This document shows positions 42,600 through 50,460 of a stretch of DNA of 64,000 nt, piece by piece (within the stretch, counting starts at the first letter, position 1; every line of letters begins with the position of its first letter). The notes under the pieces were generated by a model, which saw only the letters and a list, made by a program, of their open reading frames with translations, had not been told where the DNA came from and did not search any database. A program made the translations under genes and the position numbers. Source of the DNA: Treponema_I sp045616125 (lineage in GTDB: Bacteria > Spirochaetota > Spirochaetia > Treponematales > Treponemataceae); NCBI GenBank assembly GCA_045616125.1, contig JAZLGC010000056.1, positions 42,702-106,701 of the forward strand, given 5' to 3'.

Positions 42600-42790
42600 G
42601 CGGTGCTCGACGGCCACAAAGGCCGACTCCGCTCCTGACAGATTTCGGTGCCTTGCATCCATCCACAAATCTTCAGTCCCGCGTATATAAAACTTCCTTG
42701 CCGGGCTCCGCCTGTAGCGAGTTATCGAGCGTTTTTGCATTTCTCCATCCCGCCTCCCGATTTTTCCAGTGCGGCGTTGAATGTATTTTA
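42600..42790. repeat. Degenerate copy of the structured intergenic repeat family
   Basis: On the minus strand this reads GCAAAAACGCTCGAT, then CGCTACAGGCGGAGCCCGGC and GGAAGTTTTATATA. It shares order and spacing with the cores at 16.1, 38.85 and 48.95 kb. The CCCG/CGGG stem around the A/T-rich loop is present, but the terminal inverted repeats are not recognisable. It fills the gap between the response-regulator and esterase genes. Confidence 0.55.
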
Positions 42791-42800
42791 ACCGTGCCCT

Positions 42801-43574
42801 TTATTTCTCTTTCTTGGATTCAGTACGGTATTCCTGTGGGGTCAGGCCCGTCTGTTCCTTGAAAATCTTCGTAAAGTAGGACGAGTAGTTTAATCCTACC
42901 CGTTCTGTGATTGCCGTAATGCTCAGTCCTGTCTTTGCCAGAAGCTGTTTTGCTACTGCTATCCGTTTTTGCATGATGTAATCAGAAAGCGAAAGCCCTG
43001 TTTCCTTTTTGAATACCCGGCTCAGGTATCCGGGACTGATATGGACCATGGCGGCAATTTCATCGCGCTGCAGGTTTCCTACAGAAATATTCTCTGCAAC
43101 GATTTTCTTTACCTGATCGATAATCTTATCGGGGCTTGCAGACGTTATTTCTTCTGCCAGTCCCGAAAAATCAGCGGTCCGCTCCTCAATCTGTATCTTC
43201 TCTTCTATCCGTTCCAGAATAGATTCCAGCTCCGGATAGGAAACTGGCTTCAAAATGTAATCTTCAATTCCAAGGCGCAATGCTTCCTGTGCGTAAGAAA
43301 AATCCGCATGACCGGTCAAAAATACCACATGGGCATCTGGATACTTCTCTTTTATGACCCGGGCCAGTTCAACACCGTTTCCTCGTGGCATTTCAATATC
43401 CGTTACTACCAGGTCTATGGGACAGGTTTCAAGAACCCGCAGGGCAGAATCCTTGCTTAATGCCTTGTAAATTCTGGTTATGTGCAGCTGGTCAAAGTGA
43501 AGTCCGGCTGCAAGGCCGTCAAGTGCCGGCTGTTCATCATCAACAAGCAGTATGGAAAATGTTCGCTGTGCCGT
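42801..43574 (-). CDS. AraC-type response regulator (YesN-like) with apparent ACG start
   Basis: A 257-residue protein. The receiver domain (8-120) begins FSILLVDDEQPALDGLAAG, has the phospho-acceptor Asp in LVVTDIEMPRGNG, and Lys in ILKPVSYPEL. The C-terminal AraC HTH pair (about 155-250) includes HISPGYLSRVFKKETG and YFTKIFKEQTGLTPQEYR. No ATG, GTG or TTG is in frame between the upstream stop and the receiver domain. A perfect AGGAGG (43585-43580) lies 5 nt before an ACG at 43574, which gives exactly the expected N-terminus (T-A-Q-R-T-F-S-I-L-L-V-D-D-E). It follows the histidine kinase gene by 15 nt and should regulate this carbohydrate locus. Confidence 0.87.
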   Translation of the reverse strand, partial: TAQRTFSILLVDDEQPALDGLAAGLHFDQLHITRIYKALSKDSALRVLETCPIDLVVTDIEMPRGNGVELARVIKEKYPDAHVVFLTGHADFSYAQEALRLGIEDYILKPVSYPELESILERIEEKIQIEERTADFSGLAEEITSASPDKIIDQVKKIVAENISVGNLQRDEIAAMVHISPGYLSRVFKKETGLSLSDYIMQKRIAVAKQLLAKTGLSITAITERVGLNYSSYFTKIFKEQTGLTPQEYRTESKKEK

Positions 43575-43589
43575 AGTGTCCTCCTTTGC

Positions 43590-45329
43590 TCATATCAGCT
43601 CATCAATATCAGCAGAAATAAAGGGAATCTGGATGGTTGCCACCGCCCCTCCGTCGTTTTTCAGACTGATATCAAAGTTGTCTTCAAAAATATACTGGAG
43701 CCGAAGGTATACGTTGGAAAGTCCAAGATGACCTTCTTCGCTTTTTTCTTCCCAGCATCTTCCCAGCAAATCCTGGGAAAATCCCGGCCCGTCATCACGA
43801 ATGGTCAGCTGCAGTTTTTCCGTTTTCCGGTCTACCTGCACCTGAATCTCTATGGAAAGCGGTTCTCCTTCAGTGTAGGCGTGCTTTACGCTGTTCTCAA
43901 TGAAGTTCTGGATGATAAAGGGCGGAATCAGGGCGCTCAGGGCTTTGTCATCAATGGCAAAGGTAAAGCGGATATTTCCCTGATAGCGGATATCCTGAAT
44001 GGTTTTGTATGCCTGCACATGGCTCAGTTCTTTTTCCAGTTCTACCAGCTGCACCGGATCCTGAAAGCGATACCGGGAATAGCGGGTTATGGCATTACTC
44101 AGTTCTTTGATACGCTCGTAATCTTTCTGCTCTGCCAGGGCGTAGATCAGATTCAGTACGTTGGCGTAAAAATGAGGCCGAATCTGCATCTGCAGGTACT
44201 GCAGCGATGTTTTCTGGGCTTCCAGCTGAGCTTCATATTTTTCGATCTTCAGCTGGTCAATCTGTTCCCGCATGGAATTGTAATTGGCTGCCAGAAAGGA
44301 CAGCTCCTGCGATTTGAAAGTTTCGGTAACAGGTTCAAAGTTCTCGGTAAACTGGTTCATGGAACGGGTAATGATGACCAGCGGTTCTACAATGTGATGG
44401 CTTATGACGCGGTAAAAAAGAATGACGAATAAGGCCATGGCTGCGATGATGAGTACAAAAACCGTAATATTCAGGGTCAGTTCCCGTAGAATTGCCCGCA
44501 TGGGTGTCAGCATTCCAAAGGTCAGCCCGGTTTTTTCAGAGTATACAGTTGTTACAAGATAATCCTGTGTGCCCAACCGGGCAAAACGGCGTTTGGGTAT
44601 GCCGGTAAGCGTTGTGGCCAGTGATATGGCGGATTCTCCAGAGGATCGGGAGATAATCTGACCGTCTGCTGCAATCAGTGCAATGGAAGTACTTGAAAAC
44701 CTGCTCTGTTCCAGCTTTTGCAGCATGTTTTTATGAGAAACAGCTGCGTAAATGGTGCAGTGGCCTTCTGTAATGACGCGGAATACCTGGTTGCAGGAGT
44801 TATCATGGTACAAGCTGTAGCTGTTGGTGCTGTTTATCTCTTTAAGGGTAGAAAAAGATTGCAGACTGGCGTTTTTTACTGCCTGCCGCAACAGATAGTT
44901 ATTTGTATTTCCTGCTTCTATCCAGTAGGAGTCTTCGGTATTGGCACGGTCTACATGCACCATAATGAAGTCCAAGGTGTCAGACCAGCTGAGAAGGCTC
45001 TGCATGGCAGAAAGGGTTGAACTTTGAGCTACTGCAAGATCAAAGGGGTCATCGCTGTCAGAAAGAATACGGTAAGGAATAGTCTGCAGCAGGTGGGAAC
45101 TGTTGAACAGGGATTCATACAGTACGCCTTCTGCGGCAGAAAGGGAATCTTCTATGCGCTGCCGGCTGTGGTTTGTGTTTTCAGTTACAGTCCGGTCAAA
45201 GTCGCGGGTAGATTTTTGAAACAGGAAAAAGTAGAGAAGAATGTACACCACAACCAGTGCCAGTGTTACAAAGAGCCAGTACTGCTTGAGGTAAGTCTTT
45301 AAGTAGAATTTCCGCTTCATGGTATACAT
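43590..45329 (-). CDS. YesM-type sensor histidine kinase
   Basis: A 579-residue membrane kinase. One membrane helix at about 16-38 and another near 285-307 enclose an extracytoplasmic sensor of about 245 residues, followed by HAMP. The His_kinase domain has the phospho-acceptor His near 386 in QIRPHFYANVLNLIYALA, and the HATPase domain has NFIENSVKHAYTEG and DDGPGFSQD. This is the LytS/YesM class that pairs with AraC-type regulators to control sugar-uptake genes. TATACT lies 5 nt before the first ATG (45329), although its -35 is poor. Read-through from the permease genes 17 nt upstream is equally possible. Confidence 0.9.
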   Translation of the reverse strand: MYTMKRKFYLKTYLKQYWLFVTLALVVVYILLYFFLFQKSTRDFDRTVTENTNHSRQRIEDSLSAAEGVLYESLFNSSHLLQTIPYRILSDSDDPFDLAVAQSSTLSAMQSLLSWSDTLDFIMVHVDRANTEDSYWIEAGNTNNYLLRQAVKNASLQSFSTLKEINSTNSYSLYHDNSCNQVFRVITEGHCTIYAAVSHKNMLQKLEQSRFSSTSIALIAADGQIISRSSGESAISLATTLTGIPKRRFARLGTQDYLVTTVYSEKTGLTFGMLTPMRAILRELTLNITVFVLIIAAMALFVILFYRVISHHIVEPLVIITRSMNQFTENFEPVTETFKSQELSFLAANYNSMREQIDQLKIEKYEAQLEAQKTSLQYLQMQIRPHFYANVLNLIYALAEQKDYERIKELSNAITRYSRYRFQDPVQLVELEKELSHVQAYKTIQDIRYQGNIRFTFAIDDKALSALIPPFIIQNFIENSVKHAYTEGEPLSIEIQVQVDRKTEKLQLTIRDDGPGFSQDLLGRCWEEKSEEGHLGLSNVYLRLQYIFEDNFDISLKNDGGAVATIQIPFISADIDELI

Positions 45330-45346
45330 TCTTCAGTATACACTGA

Positions 45347-46234
45347 TTATCCTTTTACTGCGCCAATGGTAAGGCCTTTCAGGTAATATTTCTGGAAGAA
45401 CGGATAAGCAATAACCATAGGCAGCATACCGATTACGGCAATGGCAGTACGGAGTGTCAGTGATGGAACGGCAGCACCATCGGTGGCAATCATGGAAGAG
45501 TCCATGGACTGCATCAGGTACTGAACGTCGGTCAGCATATTGTTCAGCAGGGCCTGAACACCAACCAGCCGTTTGTTGGTAATGTAGTACAGGCTGTTGG
45601 TCCAGTCGTTCCAGTACATCAGGGCTTTCATGAATCCGATGGTTGCAATGATAGGCACACTTAATGGCAGAATCATGCGGAAGTAGATGCCGAATTCTGA
45701 AATACCGTCAATGCGGGCACTTTCAGGAATTTCTTTTGGAATGCTTTCTGCAAAGTACGACCGGGTAATCATGACATGGAATGCGCTGCAGAGCAGGGAC
45801 GGAAACAGCAGTGCCCAGATGGTGTTCTTGATATGGAACATTTTTGTCCACATCATGTAGCTGGGTACCAGACCGCCGGAAAACAGCATGGTAAACAGAA
45901 TGAGGAAACTGATGATGCTTCTGCCTGGCAGATCCTTAATGGTCAGGGTATAGGAAATACTGGTAGTAACAAAGATACTCAGAGTAGTTCCGATAACAGT
46001 AACCAGTATGGTAATCACGTACGAATGGAAAATACTGCCTTCTGAAAAAATATATTTATAGGCAGAAAAGTCAAAGGCTTGTGGCCACAGGGTATAGCCG
46101 TGCTGGATAATATCTGCTTCCCGGCTGACAGATGACATAACGAGCAGTGTCAGGGGAAAAAGCACCAGCAGGCTTAGAATAATAAGAATGATATGGTCAA
46201 AACGCTGAAAAATTCTGTCGCTCTTATCTTTCAT
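45347..46234 (-). CDS. CUT1-type ABC sugar permease (YtcP/LplC-like)
   Basis: A 295-residue inner-membrane protein with six predicted helices. The cytoplasmic EAA loop, which contacts the ATPase, is IPKEIPESARIDGISEFGIYFRMILPLS, and the C-terminus YYLKGLTIGAVKG is typical of this subgroup. AAAGGAG lies 8 nt before the ATG. It is the third gene of the transporter unit. As in many CUT1 systems with a shared ATPase, no ATP-binding subunit is encoded nearby. Confidence 0.92.
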   Translation of the reverse strand: MKDKSDRIFQRFDHIILIILSLLVLFPLTLLVMSSVSREADIIQHGYTLWPQAFDFSAYKYIFSEGSIFHSYVITILVTVIGTTLSIFVTTSISYTLTIKDLPGRSIISFLILFTMLFSGGLVPSYMMWTKMFHIKNTIWALLFPSLLCSAFHVMITRSYFAESIPKEIPESARIDGISEFGIYFRMILPLSVPIIATIGFMKALMYWNDWTNSLYYITNKRLVGVQALLNNMLTDVQYLMQSMDSSMIATDGAAVPSLTLRTAIAVIGMLPMVIAYPFFQKYYLKGLTIGAVKG

Positions 46235-46258
46235 GAAAAAACTCCTTTACTGCCACTT

Positions 46259-47182
46259 TTAGAATAAGGCGCTTTCTGCGCGCACTTTCCGGATAATGGC
46301 ATTGGTAATGAGTACCAGTGCAAAGCCGACAACTGACTGGTAGAAACAGGCTGCAGCTGACATACCCATATTGGCAGTGTTCATCAAACCGCGGTATACG
46401 TAGGTATCAATGGTCTGGGTAATATCGATAAGGGCACCGCTGTTCATGGGGACCTGATAGAAAAGACCGAAGTCAGAGTTGAAAATCTTACCGACAGACA
46501 GAATGGTCAGGGTAATGATGGTTGGAATCAGACTGGGGAATGTAACGTGGGCAAAACTCTGCCAGCGACCGGCGCCGTCAAGGCTGGCTGCTTCGTACAG
46601 ACAGGGATCAATACCGGACATGGTTGCCAGATACAGAATACAGTTGGTTCCTGCCATCTGCCACAGGTGTACCATAACCAGAATAAAGGGCCAGTATTTT
46701 GGCTGGCTGTAGAACGAGATTGTATCCATATTCAGTTTCTGGAAAATGTGGGTATTCAGATACCCGGTATCGCCTGCCAGCAGTGCGTTGACCAGATAGG
46801 AAACAATGATGATGGAAAGCAGACCCGGCAGCAGGATGATGGTCTGATATACTTTGCGGGCATATCTGTTTTTCAGTTCATGCAGCAGATAGGCAATGAA
46901 AATGGCCATAAGAGTGCCCAATATGATAAAGCTGATGTTATACAGCAGGGTGTTCCGGATCATTAACCAGGCGTCTTTACTTCTGAACAGGAACTTAAAG
47001 TTGGCAAGACCTACTTTCGGGCTGTGGTAAATACCGCCTTTTACGGTGTACTTGGAGAATGCCAGGATAAGACCTGACATGGGAATGTAGTTGTTGATGA
47101 AGAAATAGGCACAGCCGGGAAGGGCAAGAATATAAAACGGCCAGTATTTCTTCAGTTTGGTAAGAAATGTATTGGATTTCAT
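46259..47182 (-). CDS. CUT1-type ABC sugar permease (LplB-like)
   Basis: A 307-residue protein with six helices, an N-terminal KKYWPFYILALPGCAYFFINNYIPM segment characteristic of LplB-type permeases, and an EAA loop in DPCLYEAASLDGAGRWQSF. The start at 47182 has GAGG 6 nt upstream; the longer frame from 47212 lies in a stem-loop. It probably forms the heterodimeric channel with the permease at 45347. Both serve the binding protein encoded upstream. Confidence 0.92.
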   Translation of the reverse strand: MKSNTFLTKLKKYWPFYILALPGCAYFFINNYIPMSGLILAFSKYTVKGGIYHSPKVGLANFKFLFRSKDAWLMIRNTLLYNISFIILGTLMAIFIAYLLHELKNRYARKVYQTIILLPGLLSIIIVSYLVNALLAGDTGYLNTHIFQKLNMDTISFYSQPKYWPFILVMVHLWQMAGTNCILYLATMSGIDPCLYEAASLDGAGRWQSFAHVTFPSLIPTIITLTILSVGKIFNSDFGLFYQVPMNSGALIDITQTIDTYVYRGLMNTANMGMSAAACFYQSVVGFALVLITNAIIRKVRAESALF

Positions 47183-47204
47183 GAATACCTCAGAGCAGGA
47201 AGAA

Positions 47205-47263
47205 AGCGCCATTCCGGATTTGGCTAATAAGGAATCGCTATGGATGTAACCCGGAATGACGCT
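47205..47263 (-). repeat. Intercistronic stem-loop between binding-protein and permease genes
   Basis: Arms of 13 bp (47205-47217 and 47251-47263) pair with a single wobble around a 33-nt loop, with no T-run. The position, just behind the abundant binding-protein message, suggests an RNA stabiliser or partial terminator that sets the ratio of binding protein to permease. Confidence 0.6.
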
Positions 47264-47270
47264 GAAAAAA

Positions 47271-48737
47271 CTATTTAAGGAATGCGTTTACCTGTGCCTG
47301 TTTTTCAGCAATTACTGCATCAAGACCGGCAGATTTCAGTGCTTTGTTGAATTCGTCCAGGTATACGGCAGGATCAAGAGCACCGGTTTCAAGACCAATC
47401 TGGTACTTACTGCAGATGTTGTCCAGCTGGGTAATTTCATTGGTAACTGATTCTGTGTTGAATGCAAAACCAAGGGCTTTTGATTTACCGGAATTGGTGT
47501 TGAAATCAACCAGCAGCTGTTCGTAATCAGGATTTTCTGTTTCCCAGCGGATACGGTTGATGTTTGAAATACCGGATCCCATGTGGAATGCACAGTTGGA
47601 GGCGTTCTGACCGTCAAGGTAGGTACCCATGCCTTTTTCGTTCAGTTTGTAGTGAACGCCTTCAATACCGTAGCTCAGAAGATTTCCCACTTCGCGGTCA
47701 GAGAACCACAGGTTCAGGAATTTTACTGCTGCTTCCGGATGTTTTGAGTTCGACATAACAGTATAGGTAACGTTGTTGTAAGTGCGGTTAACTGGTTCAC
47801 CCAACAGGATGACACCGATTTCACGGTTACAGGTAGTGGTCTGATAGAAACTGGTATTGAAGTCTGCCTGACCCAGAGTAGAGAATGCAGCATCATTCTG
47901 AGTAAGGGTAGGGAATCCGTCAGTCTGAGTCTGGATATCGCGGCTTACGTAACCGGCTTTGTACCAGCTGTGCATAACTTCGCACAGTTTTCGGTATTCT
48001 GCAGTTTCAAACAGGTTTTCTACTTTGGTAGATTTAGTGCTGTCCATAAGAACGCCATAGAAGTTACCCAGATCATCCCAGGTTCCGTACTGGAAGTTAG
48101 GAGTGGTACCACCGTTGTTGCGTACAAACGGAGTCATATTCGGTTTCTTTTCTTTTACTACAGCAAGAACTTTGCCCCAGTCTTCCAGGCTTTTTACAGA
48201 AGCAACCATGTCTTCAAGACCCAGTTCGCGGACTACATCGGCGCGGTACAGGATACCCATAGACCAGGCATAGGTTGCATAAATCGGCACAGCGTACTGA
48301 ATACCGTCTACTACACCGCCTTTCAGAGCATCACCTTCAAGAGCAATGATGTCTTTTCCGTATTTGGGCAGCAGGTCAGTCAGTTCATAAGCTGCACCCT
48401 GAGAAACGGCGTTCAGGTATCCACCGTAGTTGGCAATGATATCTACGTCTTCAGTACCGCTCAGGAACAGTGAGTACTGGCGGAACCACTGACCAAACTG
48501 GTAGGGCGTAAATTCTACTTCTACATTGATTTTTTCGCGGGTAATTTCGTTTACTTTTTCCAGAACCGTTGCCAGGTCATCAGTTGCACCTGAGGTTGGA
48601 ACAAATACTTTGATTTTTTCTACTTCGCCTTTTTGGGTAGAAGCGGAACTGTCTGATTTTTTACCGCAACTGGTAAAACTGAGAACCATAGCGCCGCACA
48701 GAAGGGCAGCAACTGCGGAACGTACGATTTTTTTCAT
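47271..48737 (-). CDS. ABC transporter substrate-binding lipoprotein (family 1)
   Basis: A 488-residue lipoprotein. The signal MKKIVRSAVAALLCGAMVLSFTSC ends in lipobox SFTSC. The mature protein has the two-lobe pattern of LplA-like family 1 extracellular solute-binding proteins (KIKVFVPTSG, YAVPIYATYAWSMGILYRADVVRELGL, KFLNLWFSDREVGNLLSYG). The start at 48737 has TAGGAGG 6 nt upstream; the frame from 48764 is not needed. It is the first gene of the locus, and the ligand is likely an oligosaccharide. Its promoter region carries a CCGGGTA/TACCCGG dyad (48793-48838). Confidence 0.92.
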   Translation of the reverse strand: MKKIVRSAVAALLCGAMVLSFTSCGKKSDSSASTQKGEVEKIKVFVPTSGATDDLATVLEKVNEITREKINVEVEFTPYQFGQWFRQYSLFLSGTEDVDIIANYGGYLNAVSQGAAYELTDLLPKYGKDIIALEGDALKGGVVDGIQYAVPIYATYAWSMGILYRADVVRELGLEDMVASVKSLEDWGKVLAVVKEKKPNMTPFVRNNGGTTPNFQYGTWDDLGNFYGVLMDSTKSTKVENLFETAEYRKLCEVMHSWYKAGYVSRDIQTQTDGFPTLTQNDAAFSTLGQADFNTSFYQTTTCNREIGVILLGEPVNRTYNNVTYTVMSNSKHPEAAVKFLNLWFSDREVGNLLSYGIEGVHYKLNEKGMGTYLDGQNASNCAFHMGSGISNINRIRWETENPDYEQLLVDFNTNSGKSKALGFAFNTESVTNEITQLDNICSKYQIGLETGALDPAVYLDEFNKALKSAGLDAVIAEKQAQVNAFLK

Positions 48738-48792
48738 GTATCCTCCTAATAAGGCTACTGCCATTGCAGCAGCACCTTTATAAAGGGTACAT

Positions 48793-48838
48793 CCGGGTAC
48801 CTGTTCCCGATATAACTATGATACCCGGTTTTTATACT
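48793..48838 (-). promoter_or_regulatory. Dyad upstream of the transporter operon
   Basis: CCGGGTA (48793-48799) and TACCCGG (48832-48838) face each other 56-100 bp upstream of the binding-protein start, with AT-rich sequence between. It is the natural place for the AraC-type regulator or RNA polymerase, but no clear -35/-10 pair was found. Confidence 0.35.
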
Positions 48839-48870
48839 TTAAGTACCTGTGCACAATTCTGAAACCATCA

Positions 48871-49059
48871 CCTGACGGACACCGCTGAATAGCAACATAT
48901 GAAAATACTACCAGTCAGTCAGATTCTGCCAAAACCGCTAGCTAGCGTCGCTACAGGTGCAGGCCGGATAGGAAACTATAAAACCGGCCTGCAACAGTTT
49001 TTGTCAGAATCTGTCTTCCTTATCGTATTTTCATACCCTGTTTACAGATGTCCGTCAGG
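48871..49059. mobile_element. Structured repeat family member with its own terminal inverted repeats
   Basis: The 189-bp element is bounded by CCTGACGGACA (48871-48881) and TGTCCGTCAGG (49049-49059). It shares the family core (CAAAACCGCT, CGCTACAGGTG, GGAAACTATA, CAACA-TTTTTG) with the copies at 15.96 and 38.7 kb, but its central stem is a different sequence: GCAGGCCGG/CCGGCCTGC around the conserved GAAACTATA loop. Additional arms (TGAAAATAC/GTATTTTCA, CAGATTCTG/CAGAATCTG) pair outside it. It occupies the gap 48738-49076 just behind the DUF1015 stop. Confidence 0.65.
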
Positions 49060-49076
49060 AGATACGCTCGCAGCGG

Positions 49077-50411
49077 TCAGTCAAAGAGCTTCCGGCATTC
49101 CAGGTAGTAGCGTTTTTCAGTTGCTTCCCCCATGGAAAAACTCTTGCGGGGCAGGGGACCGTTACCGGCAATAGTGTTGAAAAAGCTTTCTTTGGCAATC
49201 GGCGGCAGAAGCAGACACAATGCATTCTGCTCGGCAGCCAGACGGAATACTTCCTCCGTACCGTGGATATAGTCAATCTCTGCAGGATTATCTTTCAGGA
49301 AGGAATCAAGCTGCGGCTGCAGATGGCTTACCAGAAGATCATCTTCAGGTAATGCCGTTTCAATAAAGCGGTAGTGGGCTTTCCCGTCTGCATCAGTCCA
49401 GGTCATGCCAAAGCCGTTCAGGTTCTTTGCCACAACATCAGCCAGTTCTTCAGCAGATCCGCAGTCGTGGGGACGACCGCTGAATGCGCCGCACAGGTTT
49501 GCAGTAAGGGCTGTCGTATCAGTATTGAAAAGGACACGGTGAATCGGTTCAAAGGTAAGCCCATCATCGTAAATATTCACAATTTCAACCAAAGCAAAGC
49601 GTGCCTGATGGTTTTCAAGATCAGGGTCATCAGCGTGGGCTGCTTTGTATTCATCCCATACAGCTTTTGCCGTAGCAAGGGAATGGTTACCATCGCCAAC
49701 GGCAAAAAGGAATGAAGACCCGTCAGCCTGTGTATGCTGTTCCTTCAGCGTTTTCAGGGCTTCAAAAACCTGCTGGATTTCGTAATCGCTTTCAACAGCC
49801 CAACCGGTAATACTGCCTCCATTCTGCATCAGTTCGGTATCATACAATGGTGGCTCCCCGTTTTCGGAATCACGTTTTTTTGCCCGTGAACCGCTGGCCT
49901 CAACCAAAAGACCTTCCGGGTCATCCACCAGCAGCATGATATGAGGTGTTTCAATGGCAGCTCCCCGGCGGATTTCCATGCGGGGAGGAATGCGGTCTAC
50001 AATAGTAGCTTCTGTTGCGCGGATTAACGCAGTTGAGAAAGGCTTCCATTCGTATGTTTCAAGATCAATGGCAGCCACCAGCCCCTTGCGTTTACGTCCA
50101 TAGGCGGTAGTGCGTTCAATATAGACAAAACAGTTTTTCGGGTCAGCAAACACTTCTGAGGTGTACTGCCTCATAGTTTCTTTAATCCGGGCGATACGTT
50201 CAGGTTTGTCTGCATCGTTCAAATATACCTCAGGAAGCGTAATGTGCAGGGTTGAAGGTTTACCGGCTGCAGTTTCTTCACAGCCAGCCCAATACTGGCG
50301 GTCCTGAGTAAACTGGTCGCAGGCAATGCATGCCCAAGCTGTATAATCGGTTCCTTTCTTTGGAAGGAGAATTGATGGTATGGTAACGGCAAATTCAGAA
50401 GTAGTTTTCAT
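49077..50411 (-). CDS. DUF1015 family protein
   Basis: A 444-residue soluble protein of the DUF1015/COG4198 family. Recognisable pieces are an N-terminal IPSILLPKKGTDYTAWACIACDQF variant, HITLPEVYLND, and FLFAVGDGNHSLATAKAVWDEY in the centre (a His-containing catalytic-looking loop also found in ParB-like folds). The function is unknown; in some genomes such genes sit beside serA, which here is 8 kb away. It is divergent from rpoN across only 49 bp. No ribosome site is seen; the promoter for this side is unclear. Confidence 0.8.
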   Translation of the reverse strand: MKTTSEFAVTIPSILLPKKGTDYTAWACIACDQFTQDRQYWAGCEETAAGKPSTLHITLPEVYLNDADKPERIARIKETMRQYTSEVFADPKNCFVYIERTTAYGRKRKGLVAAIDLETYEWKPFSTALIRATEATIVDRIPPRMEIRRGAAIETPHIMLLVDDPEGLLVEASGSRAKKRDSENGEPPLYDTELMQNGGSITGWAVESDYEIQQVFEALKTLKEQHTQADGSSFLFAVGDGNHSLATAKAVWDEYKAAHADDPDLENHQARFALVEIVNIYDDGLTFEPIHRVLFNTDTTALTANLCGAFSGRPHDCGSAEELADVVAKNLNGFGMTWTDADGKAHYRFIETALPEDDLLVSHLQPQLDSFLKDNPAEIDYIHGTEEVFRLAAEQNALCLLLPPIAKESFFNTIAGNGPLPRKSFSMGEATEKRYYLECRKLFD

Positions 50412-50448
50412 AATATAAAAACTGTATCACACATTTTCACTTTTACGC

Positions 50449-50454
50449 TATACT
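50449..50454 (+). promoter_or_regulatory. -10 box of rpoN, 6 nt before the ATG
   Basis: TATACT at 50449-50454 stands 6 nt before the rpoN start, the same spacing as at purL and xre-vapC. No ribosome site is present. The -35 region is not recognisable. Confidence 0.45.
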
Positions 50455-50460
50455 TCACCT

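Noticed and set aside
42543..42740. N-terminal extension of the carboxylesterase frame to 42740
   Set aside because: It is translated repeat sequence. The family N-terminus and a GAGGAG site mark 42542 as the start.
50412..50460. Search for a promoter of the DUF1015 gene
   Set aside because: A GATACA box 11 nt before the ATG is the only candidate and has no -35, so no promoter was annotated on that strand.
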